Part shown: positions 15,307-21,950 of the stretch, in pieces | How positions within the stretch are numbered: position 1 is the first letter of the stretch | Layout: each line of letters starts with the position of its first letter | From: Oscillospiraceae bacterium | GTDB taxonomy: Bacteria; Bacillota_A; Clostridia; Oscillospirales; CAG-272 | Reading direction: 5' to 3' | Assembly (NCBI GenBank): GCA_015063335.1 | Contig: SVUH01000015.1 | Span: 1-37,813 of the forward strand | Length of the DNA: 37,813 bases | The notes under the pieces: model-generated | Told to the model about the DNA's origin: nothing | Seen by the model: only the letters and a program-made list of their open reading frames with translations | Databases searched by the model: none | Translations under genes and position numbers: made by a program

Positions 15307-15510
15307 ATGCTGGTAACCAAAGACTCCATAATCGGTGACGTACTTGATCACAACTCCGGCACGGCACAGTTCTTCTTCGCAATCGGTATGCATTGCCTTG
15401 GCTGTCCTTCCGCGCGCGGCGAGTCTATAGCTGACGCATGCGCAGTTCACGGAACTGACGCTGACAAGCTCATAGCAGAGATCAATGCATTTCTTGCATC
15501 GGAAAAGTAA
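15307..15510 (+). CDS. DUF1858 domain protein (hybrid-cluster-protein-associated type)
   Basis: The 67-residue protein is a single DUF1858 domain: MLVTKDSIIGDVLDHN, then FFAIGMHCLGCPSARGESIADAC, then GTDADKLIAEINAFLA. The CXXC pair (Cys at about 30 and 33) in the MHCLGCPSARGE motif is the family signature. Such domains occur alone or fused to disulfide and nitrosative-stress proteins and probably carry a redox or metal-binding thiol pair. It is a monocistronic unit with a perfect promoter and its own terminator, which suggests abundant expression. Confidence 0.93.
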   Translation: MLVTKDSIIGDVLDHNSGTAQFFFAIGMHCLGCPSARGESIADACAVHGTDADKLIAEINAFLASEK

Positions 15511-15521
15511 GAAAATAAATG

Positions 15522-15562
15522 CAGCGGGGATCTCGTTTCGCGACTTCCCCGCTGTTATTTTT
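15522..15562 (+). terminator. Terminator of the DUF1858 gene
   Basis: CAGCGGGGA (15522-15530) pairs with TCCCCGCTG (15546-15554), followed by TTATTTTTC. Confidence 0.85.
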
Positions 15563-15575
15563 CGGAGAACTAATT

Positions 15576-16256
15576 ATGACAGAAACTACACTTCTCTCCC
15601 CCCGTCTTACCCACGCCGCCGCCCTTATACGTGAGGGCGCGTTTTTGGCGGACGTCGGAACTGACCACGCCTATCTACCGATCGCGCTTTGCCTTGACGG
15701 GCGCATACGCGGAGCGGTGGCGTCCGATATCAATAAGGGGCCTATTGAAAGAGCAGAAGAAAATATAAAAAAATACTCACTTAAAAATAAAATTTCTCTT
15801 TGCCACTGCGACGGACTTTCGGAAATTGAGCGCTTCTCCCCTACCGACATTTCAATCCTCGGCATGGGCGGCGAGCTGATAGTAAAAATACTTTCTGCCG
15901 CGCCATGGACCAAGAGCGGCGGAATACGTCTGTGCTTACAGCCCATGACTCATGCGGAAATTCTGCGCGCTTATCTTGCGGCAGAGGGATATACCGTTGT
16001 TGACGAATCAATTGCCGTTGAGGACGACAAAATCTATCAACTGATCGCGGCTGAATATACGGGCAAGCGCGACGTTTACACCGACGCAGAGCTTTTGCTC
16101 GGAAAAATAAATATCCGCCGCAAAGTCCCCGAGCTCACCCGCCTTGCAAAGCATCACATCGCCGTTCTGTCGCGCCGCATCGACGGCAAAACGAGCGCAG
16201 GCGCATCTGCCGAGGACGAGCAAAGACTTATAGACGAAATCAAAAAGGTACTTTGA
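15576..16256 (+). CDS. trmK: tRNA (adenine-22-N1)-methyltransferase
   Basis: The 226-residue SAM-dependent enzyme methylates N1 of adenine 22 in tRNA. It shows the TrmK order: LSPRLTHAAALIREGAFLADVGTDHAYLP (SAM loop), ASDINKGPIERAEENI, CDGLSEI, ILGMGGELIVKIL and LQPMTHAEILRAYL. An in-frame ATG at 15519 lies inside the terminator stem, so the ATG at 15576 (CGGAGA upstream) is the start. It is followed by the Nif3-like gene, a pairing conserved across Bacillota. Confidence 0.94.
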   Translation: MTETTLLSPRLTHAAALIREGAFLADVGTDHAYLPIALCLDGRIRGAVASDINKGPIERAEENIKKYSLKNKISLCHCDGLSEIERFSPTDISILGMGGELIVKILSAAPWTKSGGIRLCLQPMTHAEILRAYLAAEGYTVVDESIAVEDDKIYQLIAAEYTGKRDVYTDAELLLGKINIRRKVPELTRLAKHHIAVLSRRIDGKTSAGASAEDEQRLIDEIKKVL

Positions 16257-16274
16257 AAATTTAAGGAGCTACTT

Positions 16275-17036
16275 ATGACAGTAAAAGAGCTTTATAAAAT
16301 TCTTAACGAGAAAATTCCCTCCTCTCTTTCCTGCGAATGGGACAACGACGGACTTATGTGCTGTCCCGACGGTGAGAGATCTGTTTGCCGCGCGCTCGTA
16401 GCGCTCGACGTAACCGACGCGGTCGTCGATGCGGCAATAGAGGGACAATACGACGTTATCGTTTCTCACCACCCCTTTATATTCAAGGGACTTAAATCAA
16501 TAAACGACGAAAATTACATCGCCGAAAAAGCGGTAAAGCTGATAAAGCACGGTATCTCCGTTTTCTCATTCCACACGCGCCTTGACGCGCTCGACGGCGG
16601 AGTCAACGACTGCCTTTGCGCGCTTCTCTCACTCGGGAACGTAAGCGCCTTCGGCGAATGTGGCATAGGTCGCGTGGGAGATTTGCCCTCCCCCACGACG
16701 GCAGAGGAATTGGCGCTCTCGGTAAAAGAGGTGCTCGGCGCCGACGGAGTGCTGCTTTCCGACTGTGGCAAGATATGTCGCCGCGTAGCGGTTCTTGGTG
16801 GAGAGGGTAGCGACGACGTGGGCGCAGCAATTGCCGCGGGAGCGGATACGTATATCAGCGGCAGACTCGGCTACCACACCATGACAGACGCGCCCGACAT
16901 GGGTATAAATCTCATTGAAGCGGGACATTTTTATACGGAAAATCCCGTTTGCACCGCTCTCGTTGAAATGATACGCGAGGCAGATCCCAAAATAGATTGC
17001 GACATTTACCACAGCAACAAAATAAAGCTTATATAA
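16275..17036 (+). CDS. Nif3-like dinuclear metal-centre hexameric protein (YqfO type)
   Basis: The 253-residue protein has the NIF3 signatures: WDNDGLMC near the N terminus, ALDVTDAVVDAA, the metal motif VSHHPFIFKGLKS, FSFHTRLDALDGGVNDCLC, VAVLGGEGSDD, ADTYISGRLGYH and GHFYTENPV. NIF3 proteins form toroids and some act as GTP cyclohydrolase-like or YbgI-type metal proteins; the substrate here is not known. It is a short form without the inserted PII-like domain found in longer Bacillus YqfO. Confidence 0.93.
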   Translation: MTVKELYKILNEKIPSSLSCEWDNDGLMCCPDGERSVCRALVALDVTDAVVDAAIEGQYDVIVSHHPFIFKGLKSINDENYIAEKAVKLIKHGISVFSFHTRLDALDGGVNDCLCALLSLGNVSAFGECGIGRVGDLPSPTTAEELALSVKEVLGADGVLLSDCGKICRRVAVLGGEGSDDVGAAIAAGADTYISGRLGYHTMTDAPDMGINLIEAGHFYTENPVCTALVEMIREADPKIDCDIYHSNKIKLI

Positions 17037-17051
17037 TCGGAGGAAAACACC

Positions 17052-17741
17052 ATGACTTACGTTGTTTCGGATATACACGGCTGCTTTGACAAGTTCAAAA
17101 GGCTTCTTAAGGAAATACAGTTTTGCGACGATGACGTTATGTACGTTCTCGGAGACGTCGTTGATCACGGCGACGAGCCTATCGAGCTTCTTTGCGACCT
17201 TAGCATGAGATATAACGTCATTCCGATACTCGGTGACAGAGATTACAAGGCGTACAGACTTCTCACCGAGCTTAATAAGATGCTCAGCGGTGAGGCTCCC
17301 GACCCCGATGCGCTCTCCGAAATGGCGGAGTGGATGCAGGACGGCGGTCAGAAAACGATAGAGGGCTTCCGCGCGCTCGACGAGGAAATGAGAGAGGGCG
17401 TGCTCGACTACTTGGCAGAAATGTCGCTTTACGAGGAAGCAGACGTCAAGGGCAAAAAATTCATTCTTGTTCACGCGGGCATTGCCGACTTCGATCCCGA
17501 AACACCTCTTGAGGACTACATGCCCGAGGACTTTATTTCCGAGCCGATAGATCCCGACAAACAATATTTTGACGACGCGACGATAGTTGCGGGACACGTA
17601 CCCACGTACACCGTTGAGGGTGCAGAGAACGGCAAGATCTACCGTGGAGAATACGGAATACTCATCGACTGCGGCGCGGCTTTCGGAGAGAGCCTTGGCG
17701 CGCTTCGTCTTGACGACGGAAAGAAATTTTATATTTCATGA
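17052..17741 (+). CDS. PPP-like metallophosphoesterase with altered third motif
   Basis: The 229-residue protein starts with the first phosphoesterase motif (VVSDIHGCFDKF) and the second as VLGDVVDHGDEPIEL, normally GDxxDRG. The third motif is ILGDRDYKA where the family normally has GNH(D/E): the metal-ligand Asn is Asp and the catalytic His is Arg. Later motifs LVHAGIADF and VAGHVPTYTVEG are intact. It resembles the bacterial serine/threonine or Ap4A phosphatase branch. Activity may be changed or lost. The stop overlaps the rlmD start by four bases (ATGA), and the operon probably starts at trmK. Confidence 0.85.
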   Translation: MTYVVSDIHGCFDKFKRLLKEIQFCDDDVMYVLGDVVDHGDEPIELLCDLSMRYNVIPILGDRDYKAYRLLTELNKMLSGEAPDPDALSEMAEWMQDGGQKTIEGFRALDEEMREGVLDYLAEMSLYEEADVKGKKFILVHAGIADFDPETPLEDYMPEDFISEPIDPDKQYFDDATIVAGHVPTYTVEGAENGKIYRGEYGILIDCGAAFGESLGALRLDDGKKFYIS

Positions 17742-19105
17742 AAAAAGGCGATATTTTAGAGCTTGACGTAACGGATATAAACAACCTCGGCTGTGGCATC
17801 GGACGCGCAGACGGCAAGGTCGTGTTCGTCAAGGGCGCGGTCACGGGCGACCGTGTGCGCACAATCATAATCAAAGACAACAAAAGCTACGCTGTGGGAC
17901 GGCTTGACGCGGTTATTTCCCCGTCCGCGCACCGCGAGAGCGTGGAGTTTTGCACAGCTCCCCTCTCTTGCGGCGGATGCGTATATAGGCACGTAAGCTA
18001 CGAGCACGAGCTGACTGTAAAGAAAAACCACGTGCGCGCGGCATTCGACAAGGCAGGACTTTCCGACGTGACGGTGCTTGACGTAGTAGGCACTATGCAA
18101 ACGAACGGCTACCGCAATAAGGCGCAGTATCCCGTGATAAAAACCAAGAACGGCATGCGCTCGGGATTTTACGCATCAAAGACGCACACCGTTATTCCCG
18201 TAGATAACTGCTCAATACAAAATCCGATCTTTGCGGATATTACGAGTGTGGTATGCGAGCTTTGCGATAAGCTTGGGATCTCTGCTTATGATGAGCTAAG
18301 TGGCAAGGGCTTGCTTCGCCACATCTATCTTCGCGTAGCAGAGGCAACCAACGAGGTCATGCTCTGCATGGTGGTAAACGGCTCCTCTCTTCCCTGCGAA
18401 AAGCAATTTGCGGACGAAATAGTCCGCCGTTTTCCCAACGTAGTAAGCGTAATGCTTAACGAGAATACAGAAAACACCAACGTCGTGCTCGGCAAAAAAT
18501 ACAGAACGCTTTACGGCAAAGCTTATATAGAGGACGTTCTTTGCGGTCTGCGCTTTCTCATATCACCCGACTCCTTTTATCAGGTCAACAGACGTGGCGC
18601 AGAGCTTTTGTATTCCCTTGCAAGAGATGCCGCCGCGCTTACAGGAAATGAGCTTTTAGCCGACCTTTACTGCGGTACGGGCACAATTGGTCTATCCATG
18701 GCAGCAGACGTTCGCGAGCTCATCGGAATTGAGATAGTAGAGGGTGCAGTAAAGTGTGCCAAGCAAAACGCGGAGTACAACGGCATTACCAACGCAAATT
18801 TTTTCTGCGGTGACGCGTCAAGCCCGCAAACTGTACTTAACGCGACAGGCGGCAAATGCCCCGACGTAGTCGTAATAGATCCCCCGAGAAAAGGCAGCAC
18901 CAAGGAGCTTGTTGACTGTCTTGCAGAGCTTCGCGTTCCAAGGATCGTGTACGTTTCCTGCGACGCTACGACGCTCGCGCGCGACTGCGCATGGTTTCGC
19001 GAGGCAGGCTATGAAATCGGCGCGGTTCAGCCCGTCGATATGTTCCCGAGAACGGGGCACGTTGAAAGTGTCGTGTGTCTGACAAAGTCAGACAACGCGA
19101 CGTGA
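17738..19105 (+). CDS. 23S rRNA (uracil-5-)-methyltransferase RumA/RlmD family
   Basis: The 455-residue enzyme has an N-terminal TRAM-like RNA-binding domain (about residues 1-55). Next are the four-Cys iron-sulfur motif (C..PLSCGGCVYRHV, about residues 70-82) and a C-terminal SAM domain: DLYCGTGTIGLSMA, IEIVEGAVKCAKQNAEYNGI, VVIDPPRKG, VYVSCDATTLARD (catalytic Cys) and MFPRTGHVESVVCL. It methylates U747 and/or U1939 of 23S rRNA; in Bacillota one enzyme (RlmCD) can do both. The TGA stop lies inside the first separator of the hairpin array, so the array begins exactly at the gene end. Confidence 0.94.
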   Translation: MKKGDILELDVTDINNLGCGIGRADGKVVFVKGAVTGDRVRTIIIKDNKSYAVGRLDAVISPSAHRESVEFCTAPLSCGGCVYRHVSYEHELTVKKNHVRAAFDKAGLSDVTVLDVVGTMQTNGYRNKAQYPVIKTKNGMRSGFYASKTHTVIPVDNCSIQNPIFADITSVVCELCDKLGISAYDELSGKGLLRHIYLRVAEATNEVMLCMVVNGSSLPCEKQFADEIVRRFPNVVSVMLNENTENTNVVLGKKYRTLYGKAYIEDVLCGLRFLISPDSFYQVNRRGAELLYSLARDAAALTGNELLADLYCGTGTIGLSMAADVRELIGIEIVEGAVKCAKQNAEYNGITNANFFCGDASSPQTVLNATGGKCPDVVVIDPPRKGSTKELVDCLAELRVPRIVYVSCDATTLARDCAWFREAGYEIGAVQPVDMFPRTGHVESVVCLTKSDNAT

Positions 19106-19336
19106 TATGCGCCTTTCGGCACGTGATATAGAACGCTTCGCGTTCGTTATATGCCTCCTTCGGATGCGTGATATGTCGCTTACGCGACGTCGCGTTTGTC
19201 TTTTCTTCCATCACGCCGAGCAGCGCGAGGCTATATCACGCTTGGCACAGCCAAGCATATCTCGAAAGCCCTTGGCTTTCCATATCACGCGCGACACCGA
19301 TGCGCTATATCACGACGGCTTTGCCGTCTATATCTC
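19102..19336. repeat. Two-sided array of short hairpins with GTGATAT / ATATCAC separators
   Basis: The 261-bp gap between rlmD and the next gene is almost wholly an ordered array. In the left half, separators read (C)GTGATAT(G/A) (near 19102, 19122, 19145 as GTTATAT, and 19168). They alternate with unrelated small hairpins such as GAACGC-TTC-GCGTTC (19131-19145) and GTCGC-TTAC-GCGAC. In the right half, separators are reversed, ATATCAC or ATATCTC (19232, 19257, 19282, 19306, 19330), alternating with GCTTGGC-ACA-GCCAAGC (19240-19256), GAAAGCC-CTT-GGCTTTC (19264-19280) and GACGGC-TTT-GCCGTC (19313-19327). Unit length is about 20-25 bp. A hairpin-free core (about 19191-19230) separates the halves. 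Confidence 0.9.
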
Positions 19337-19366
19337 TCCGTCTTGGCGGACAAGAAAGGATATCCC

Positions 19367-19723
19367 ATGTCAAAAACTTCACATGAACTTGCGATTAAGT
19401 TCGCTGTTGAAACCGCAAATATGTGTTCAAGAATAAAAGGACACACGGAATACACAAAACAACTCATTCGCAGCGCATCGTCCATAAGTGCAAATATTGC
19501 TGAAGCAAAATATGCGGAGAGCAATGCGGATTTTGTGCACAAGCTCGAAATCGCTCAAAAAGAAGCAAACGAATCCGAAACTTGGCTAAACGTTTTGTAT
19601 AAAAGCGGAATTATTGACGAAAGTACATTTAAAGCTATGCGCAACAAGTGCGGAAAAATCAGAAGAATGTTAATTGCTTCCATAACAACGGTAAAAAACA
19701 AATCAGCAAACACGCAAAAATAA
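19367..19723 (+). CDS. Four-helix-bundle protein (23S rRNA intervening-sequence/S23 type)
   Basis: The 118-residue protein matches the IVS-encoded four-helix bundle family (TIGR02436-like): ELAIKFAVETANM, then YTKQLIRSASSISANIAEA, DFVHKLEIAQKEANESETWLNVL and GIIDESTFKAMRNKCGKIRRML. These proteins are encoded in rRNA intervening sequences and widely elsewhere, and relatives include the Avd accessory protein of diversity-generating retroelements. I chose the ATG at 19367 (AGAAAGGA 6 bp upstream). Longer in-frame extension would read through the hairpin array. Its position directly after the array suggests the two form one unit. Its role is unknown; nucleic-acid binding is inferred from relatives. 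Confidence 0.9.
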   Translation: MSKTSHELAIKFAVETANMCSRIKGHTEYTKQLIRSASSISANIAEAKYAESNADFVHKLEIAQKEANESETWLNVLYKSGIIDESTFKAMRNKCGKIRRMLIASITTVKNKSANTQK

Positions 19724-19777
19724 TTTAGAAAAAGTTTTAATTTTTTACGCCTCACAAATCAATCAAAGGAGCTCACC

Positions 19778-20443
19778 ATGCGTCTTGCGCTTAACGGTCT
19801 TATAAAATTTATCTTCGGCATAGTCCTTATCGGCGCACTTCTGTTTTTGCCCGCGTGGACGTTCTTGTATCCCGGCGCGTACCTCTTTATGGCATTGCTT
19901 TTTATTCCCATGCTGACCATGGGTATCGTAATGCTCTTTGCTTCTCCCGAGCTTCTCAAAAAAAGACTTAACAGCAAGGAAAAGGAAAGCACTCAAAAGG
20001 GCGTTGTAGCCCTCTCGGGGCTTATGTTTCCCGTAAGCTTCGTGCTCTGTGCGCTCGATTTCCGCTTCGGCTGGTCGACCGTTCCCGCTTGGCTCGTAAT
20101 ACTTGCTTCCATTCTCTTTCTTGCAGGATACGCTATGTACGCAGAGGTAATGCGCGAGAACGCATTCCTTTCCCGAACTGTCGAAATTCAAGAGAACCAA
20201 AAGGTAATATCAACGGGACTTTACGGCATCGTTCGCCATCCCATGTATCTTGCAACCCTTTTGATGTTTCTCCCCATTCCTCTGATCCTCGGCTCACTCT
20301 GGGGACTTATCCCGTTTGCCGCTTATCCTATTGTAATAGTGGCGCGTATTTCCAACGAGGAAAAGATCTTGACCGAGGGACTTGACGGTTATTCCGAATA
20401 TAAGTTAAAGGTCAAATACAAACTCATACCCTTTATATGGTAA
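19778..20443 (+). CDS. Isoprenylcysteine carboxyl methyltransferase/PEMT-type membrane methyltransferase
   Basis: The 221-residue protein has five or so membrane helices. Its C-terminal catalytic signature STGLYGIVRHPMYLATLLM is followed by ISNEEKILTEGLDGYSEYKLKVKYKLIPFIW. These are the RHPxY and EE motifs of ICMT/phospholipid methyltransferase relatives, which use SAM at the membrane face. Bacterial members methylate lipids or small molecules; the substrate is not predictable. AAAGGAG lies 7 bp before the ATG. The gap from the four-helix-bundle gene (54 bp) shows no terminator stem. Confidence 0.9.
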   Translation: MRLALNGLIKFIFGIVLIGALLFLPAWTFLYPGAYLFMALLFIPMLTMGIVMLFASPELLKKRLNSKEKESTQKGVVALSGLMFPVSFVLCALDFRFGWSTVPAWLVILASILFLAGYAMYAEVMRENAFLSRTVEIQENQKVISTGLYGIVRHPMYLATLLMFLPIPLILGSLWGLIPFAAYPIVIVARISNEEKILTEGLDGYSEYKLKVKYKLIPFIW

Positions 20444-20458
20444 AAAAGGAGCATTACA

Positions 20459-20878
20459 TTGAAAGAAATCAAGGTTTACGATTCCCTGCCGCGTGACGCC
20501 ATGGACATTCGCATAGAGGTGTTCGTGCGCGAGCAAGGATTTATTGATGAAGAGGACGAAAACGACCGCCTTGCCACTCATTTCGTCATGTACGACGCGG
20601 GCCGTGCAATCGCTACCTGCCGAGTCTTCCCGACGGGCGACGGAACGGAATACTTTTTCGGTCGCCTTGCAGTCCTTAAAGAATACCGCGGTCAAGGACT
20701 TGGAAGCGAGCTTCTCGGCGCGGCGGAAAAACACGTCGCTCAAAATGGCGGCAAACGTATCTCTCTGCATTCGCAATACCATGCAAAGCCCTTTTACGAA
20801 TTCTCGGGATACACTGTGTGCGGTGAGATAGAATACGAGCAAAACCACCCGCACGTTCCCATGACCAAAAACCTTTGA
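20459..20878 (+). CDS. GNAT family N-acetyltransferase
   Basis: The 139-residue protein is a single acetyltransferase domain of the ElaA-like type: IRIEVFVREQGFIDEEDENDR near the N terminus, then RVFPTGDG, LAVLKEYRGQGLGSELLGAAE (acetyl-CoA loop, Q/RxxGxG), and FYEFSGYTVCGE. The start codon is TTG at 20459, supported by AAAAAGGAG 6 bp upstream. No ATG lies nearby in frame. It sits 15 bp after the methyltransferase gene and probably shares its transcript. The acetylated substrate is unknown. Confidence 0.9.
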   Translation: MKEIKVYDSLPRDAMDIRIEVFVREQGFIDEEDENDRLATHFVMYDAGRAIATCRVFPTGDGTEYFFGRLAVLKEYRGQGLGSELLGAAEKHVAQNGGKRISLHSQYHAKPFYEFSGYTVCGEIEYEQNHPHVPMTKNL

Positions 20879-20907
20879 TACGAATATTTTAGGCAAGGTG
20901 ATTAACA

Positions 20908-21870
20908 ATGAATATAAGAAAAGATTCTGAAAAAACCGAATCCACAATAATTAAAAAGCACACCCCTAAAAGCTTTATCATAGCTTTGATTCTAGGTATC
21001 TTTATCGGTCTTGCCGTAATAGTTCCCGGCATCAGCGGCTCCACGATAGCAATAATTTTCGGACTTTATACGGGAATGTTGTACGCTATTGGAAACATTC
21101 TCGGAGATTTCAAGCGCTGCTTTGCGTTTCTCTTACCGATAGGACTCGGTGTCGTTGTCGGCTTCGCGGCAGGCTTCCTCGTAATACAAAGCGTTTTCGA
21201 AATGTTCCTTTTGGAGCTTATCTGCCTGTTTGTCGGTCTTATGCTCGGAGCAACGCCGGCAATTACCAAGGAAATAAAGGGAGCAAAGGTAAATCCCTTG
21301 CGCATCATTCTTCTTATGATCGGCTTTTTGATCCCTGTCGCTATCGGCGTTTTGTCTATCGTTCTCTCCTCGGCAGAGAGCGAGGCTGCCAAAGTCTTTA
21401 CGAGCTTCCCGTGGTGGCGCTTTGCGGCATATCTGCCGCTTGGATTCTTAGTGTCCGTTACGCAGATAGTTCCCGGACTTAGCGCAACCGCCATTCTTAT
21501 GGCGTTTGGGCAGTTCAAACCGATCCTCGGCAGTCTGCATTCGGAGTATATTATGGGTAATCCCATAGTTATACTGCTTTTCGCTTGCCTCGGAATTGGC
21601 TTTATAGTCGGTCTTGTTTCAATGTCAAGGCTCTTTTCCGCAATACTTTCAAAGCATAAGCACACCGCGTTTTTCGCGGTAACAGGCCTCTCGTTCGGCT
21701 CTATCGCGTCAATGTTCGTAAACACGGATATGTACGCACTTTACGTAGGTTGGGCAGAAGCAAATACTCTCCCTGTTTCCGACGTCGTAATAGGTGGAAT
21801 TCTGTTGATACTCGGCTTTGCCGTTTCGTTCCTCTTGACCAAATATGAGCTCTCCCACGCAAAAGAATAA
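20908..21870 (+). CDS. popT: DUF368 family undecaprenyl-phosphate translocase (PopT type)
   Basis: The 320-residue polytopic membrane protein has the two DUF368 half-repeats, each led by a VPGxSG-like motif: GLAVIVPGISGSTIAIIFGLYTG near residue 30 and TQIVPGLSATAILMAFGQF near residue 190. The DUF368 family was recently shown to flip the polyprenyl carrier lipid undecaprenyl phosphate back across the membrane for wall synthesis; DedA proteins do the same job. The role here is by family. It ends the unit that includes the methyltransferase and acetyltransferase genes, which may be coincidental. Confidence 0.9.
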   Translation: MNIRKDSEKTESTIIKKHTPKSFIIALILGIFIGLAVIVPGISGSTIAIIFGLYTGMLYAIGNILGDFKRCFAFLLPIGLGVVVGFAAGFLVIQSVFEMFLLELICLFVGLMLGATPAITKEIKGAKVNPLRIILLMIGFLIPVAIGVLSIVLSSAESEAAKVFTSFPWWRFAAYLPLGFLVSVTQIVPGLSATAILMAFGQFKPILGSLHSEYIMGNPIVILLFACLGIGFIVGLVSMSRLFSAILSKHKHTAFFAVTGLSFGSIASMFVNTDMYALYVGWAEANTLPVSDVVIGGILLILGFAVSFLLTKYELSHAKE

Positions 21871-21890
21871 TTGAATTAAGATCATAAAAC

Positions 21891-21936
21891 AAACATGCAC
21901 CCCAAGGGTTAAACCCCTTGGGGTGCATGTTTTTAT
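21891..21936. terminator. Two-way terminator between popT and ileS
   Basis: A perfect 18-bp stem AAACATGCACCCCAAGGG (21891-21908) pairs with its complement at 21915-21932 around a 6-nt loop. A-rich and T-rich flanks on both sides suit both converging genes. Confidence 0.93.
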
Positions 21937-21950
21937 TAAGTGTTATTTAA

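Noticed and set aside
19102..19336. Possible CRISPR array
   Set aside because: Repeats are only 7-8 bp, spacers are self-complementary and the repeat direction flips mid-array; no cas genes are present.
19107..19366. Open frames running through the hairpin array into the four-helix-bundle gene
   Set aside because: They depend on reading palindromic repeats as protein; the ATG at 19367 has its own ribosome site and begins the conserved domain.
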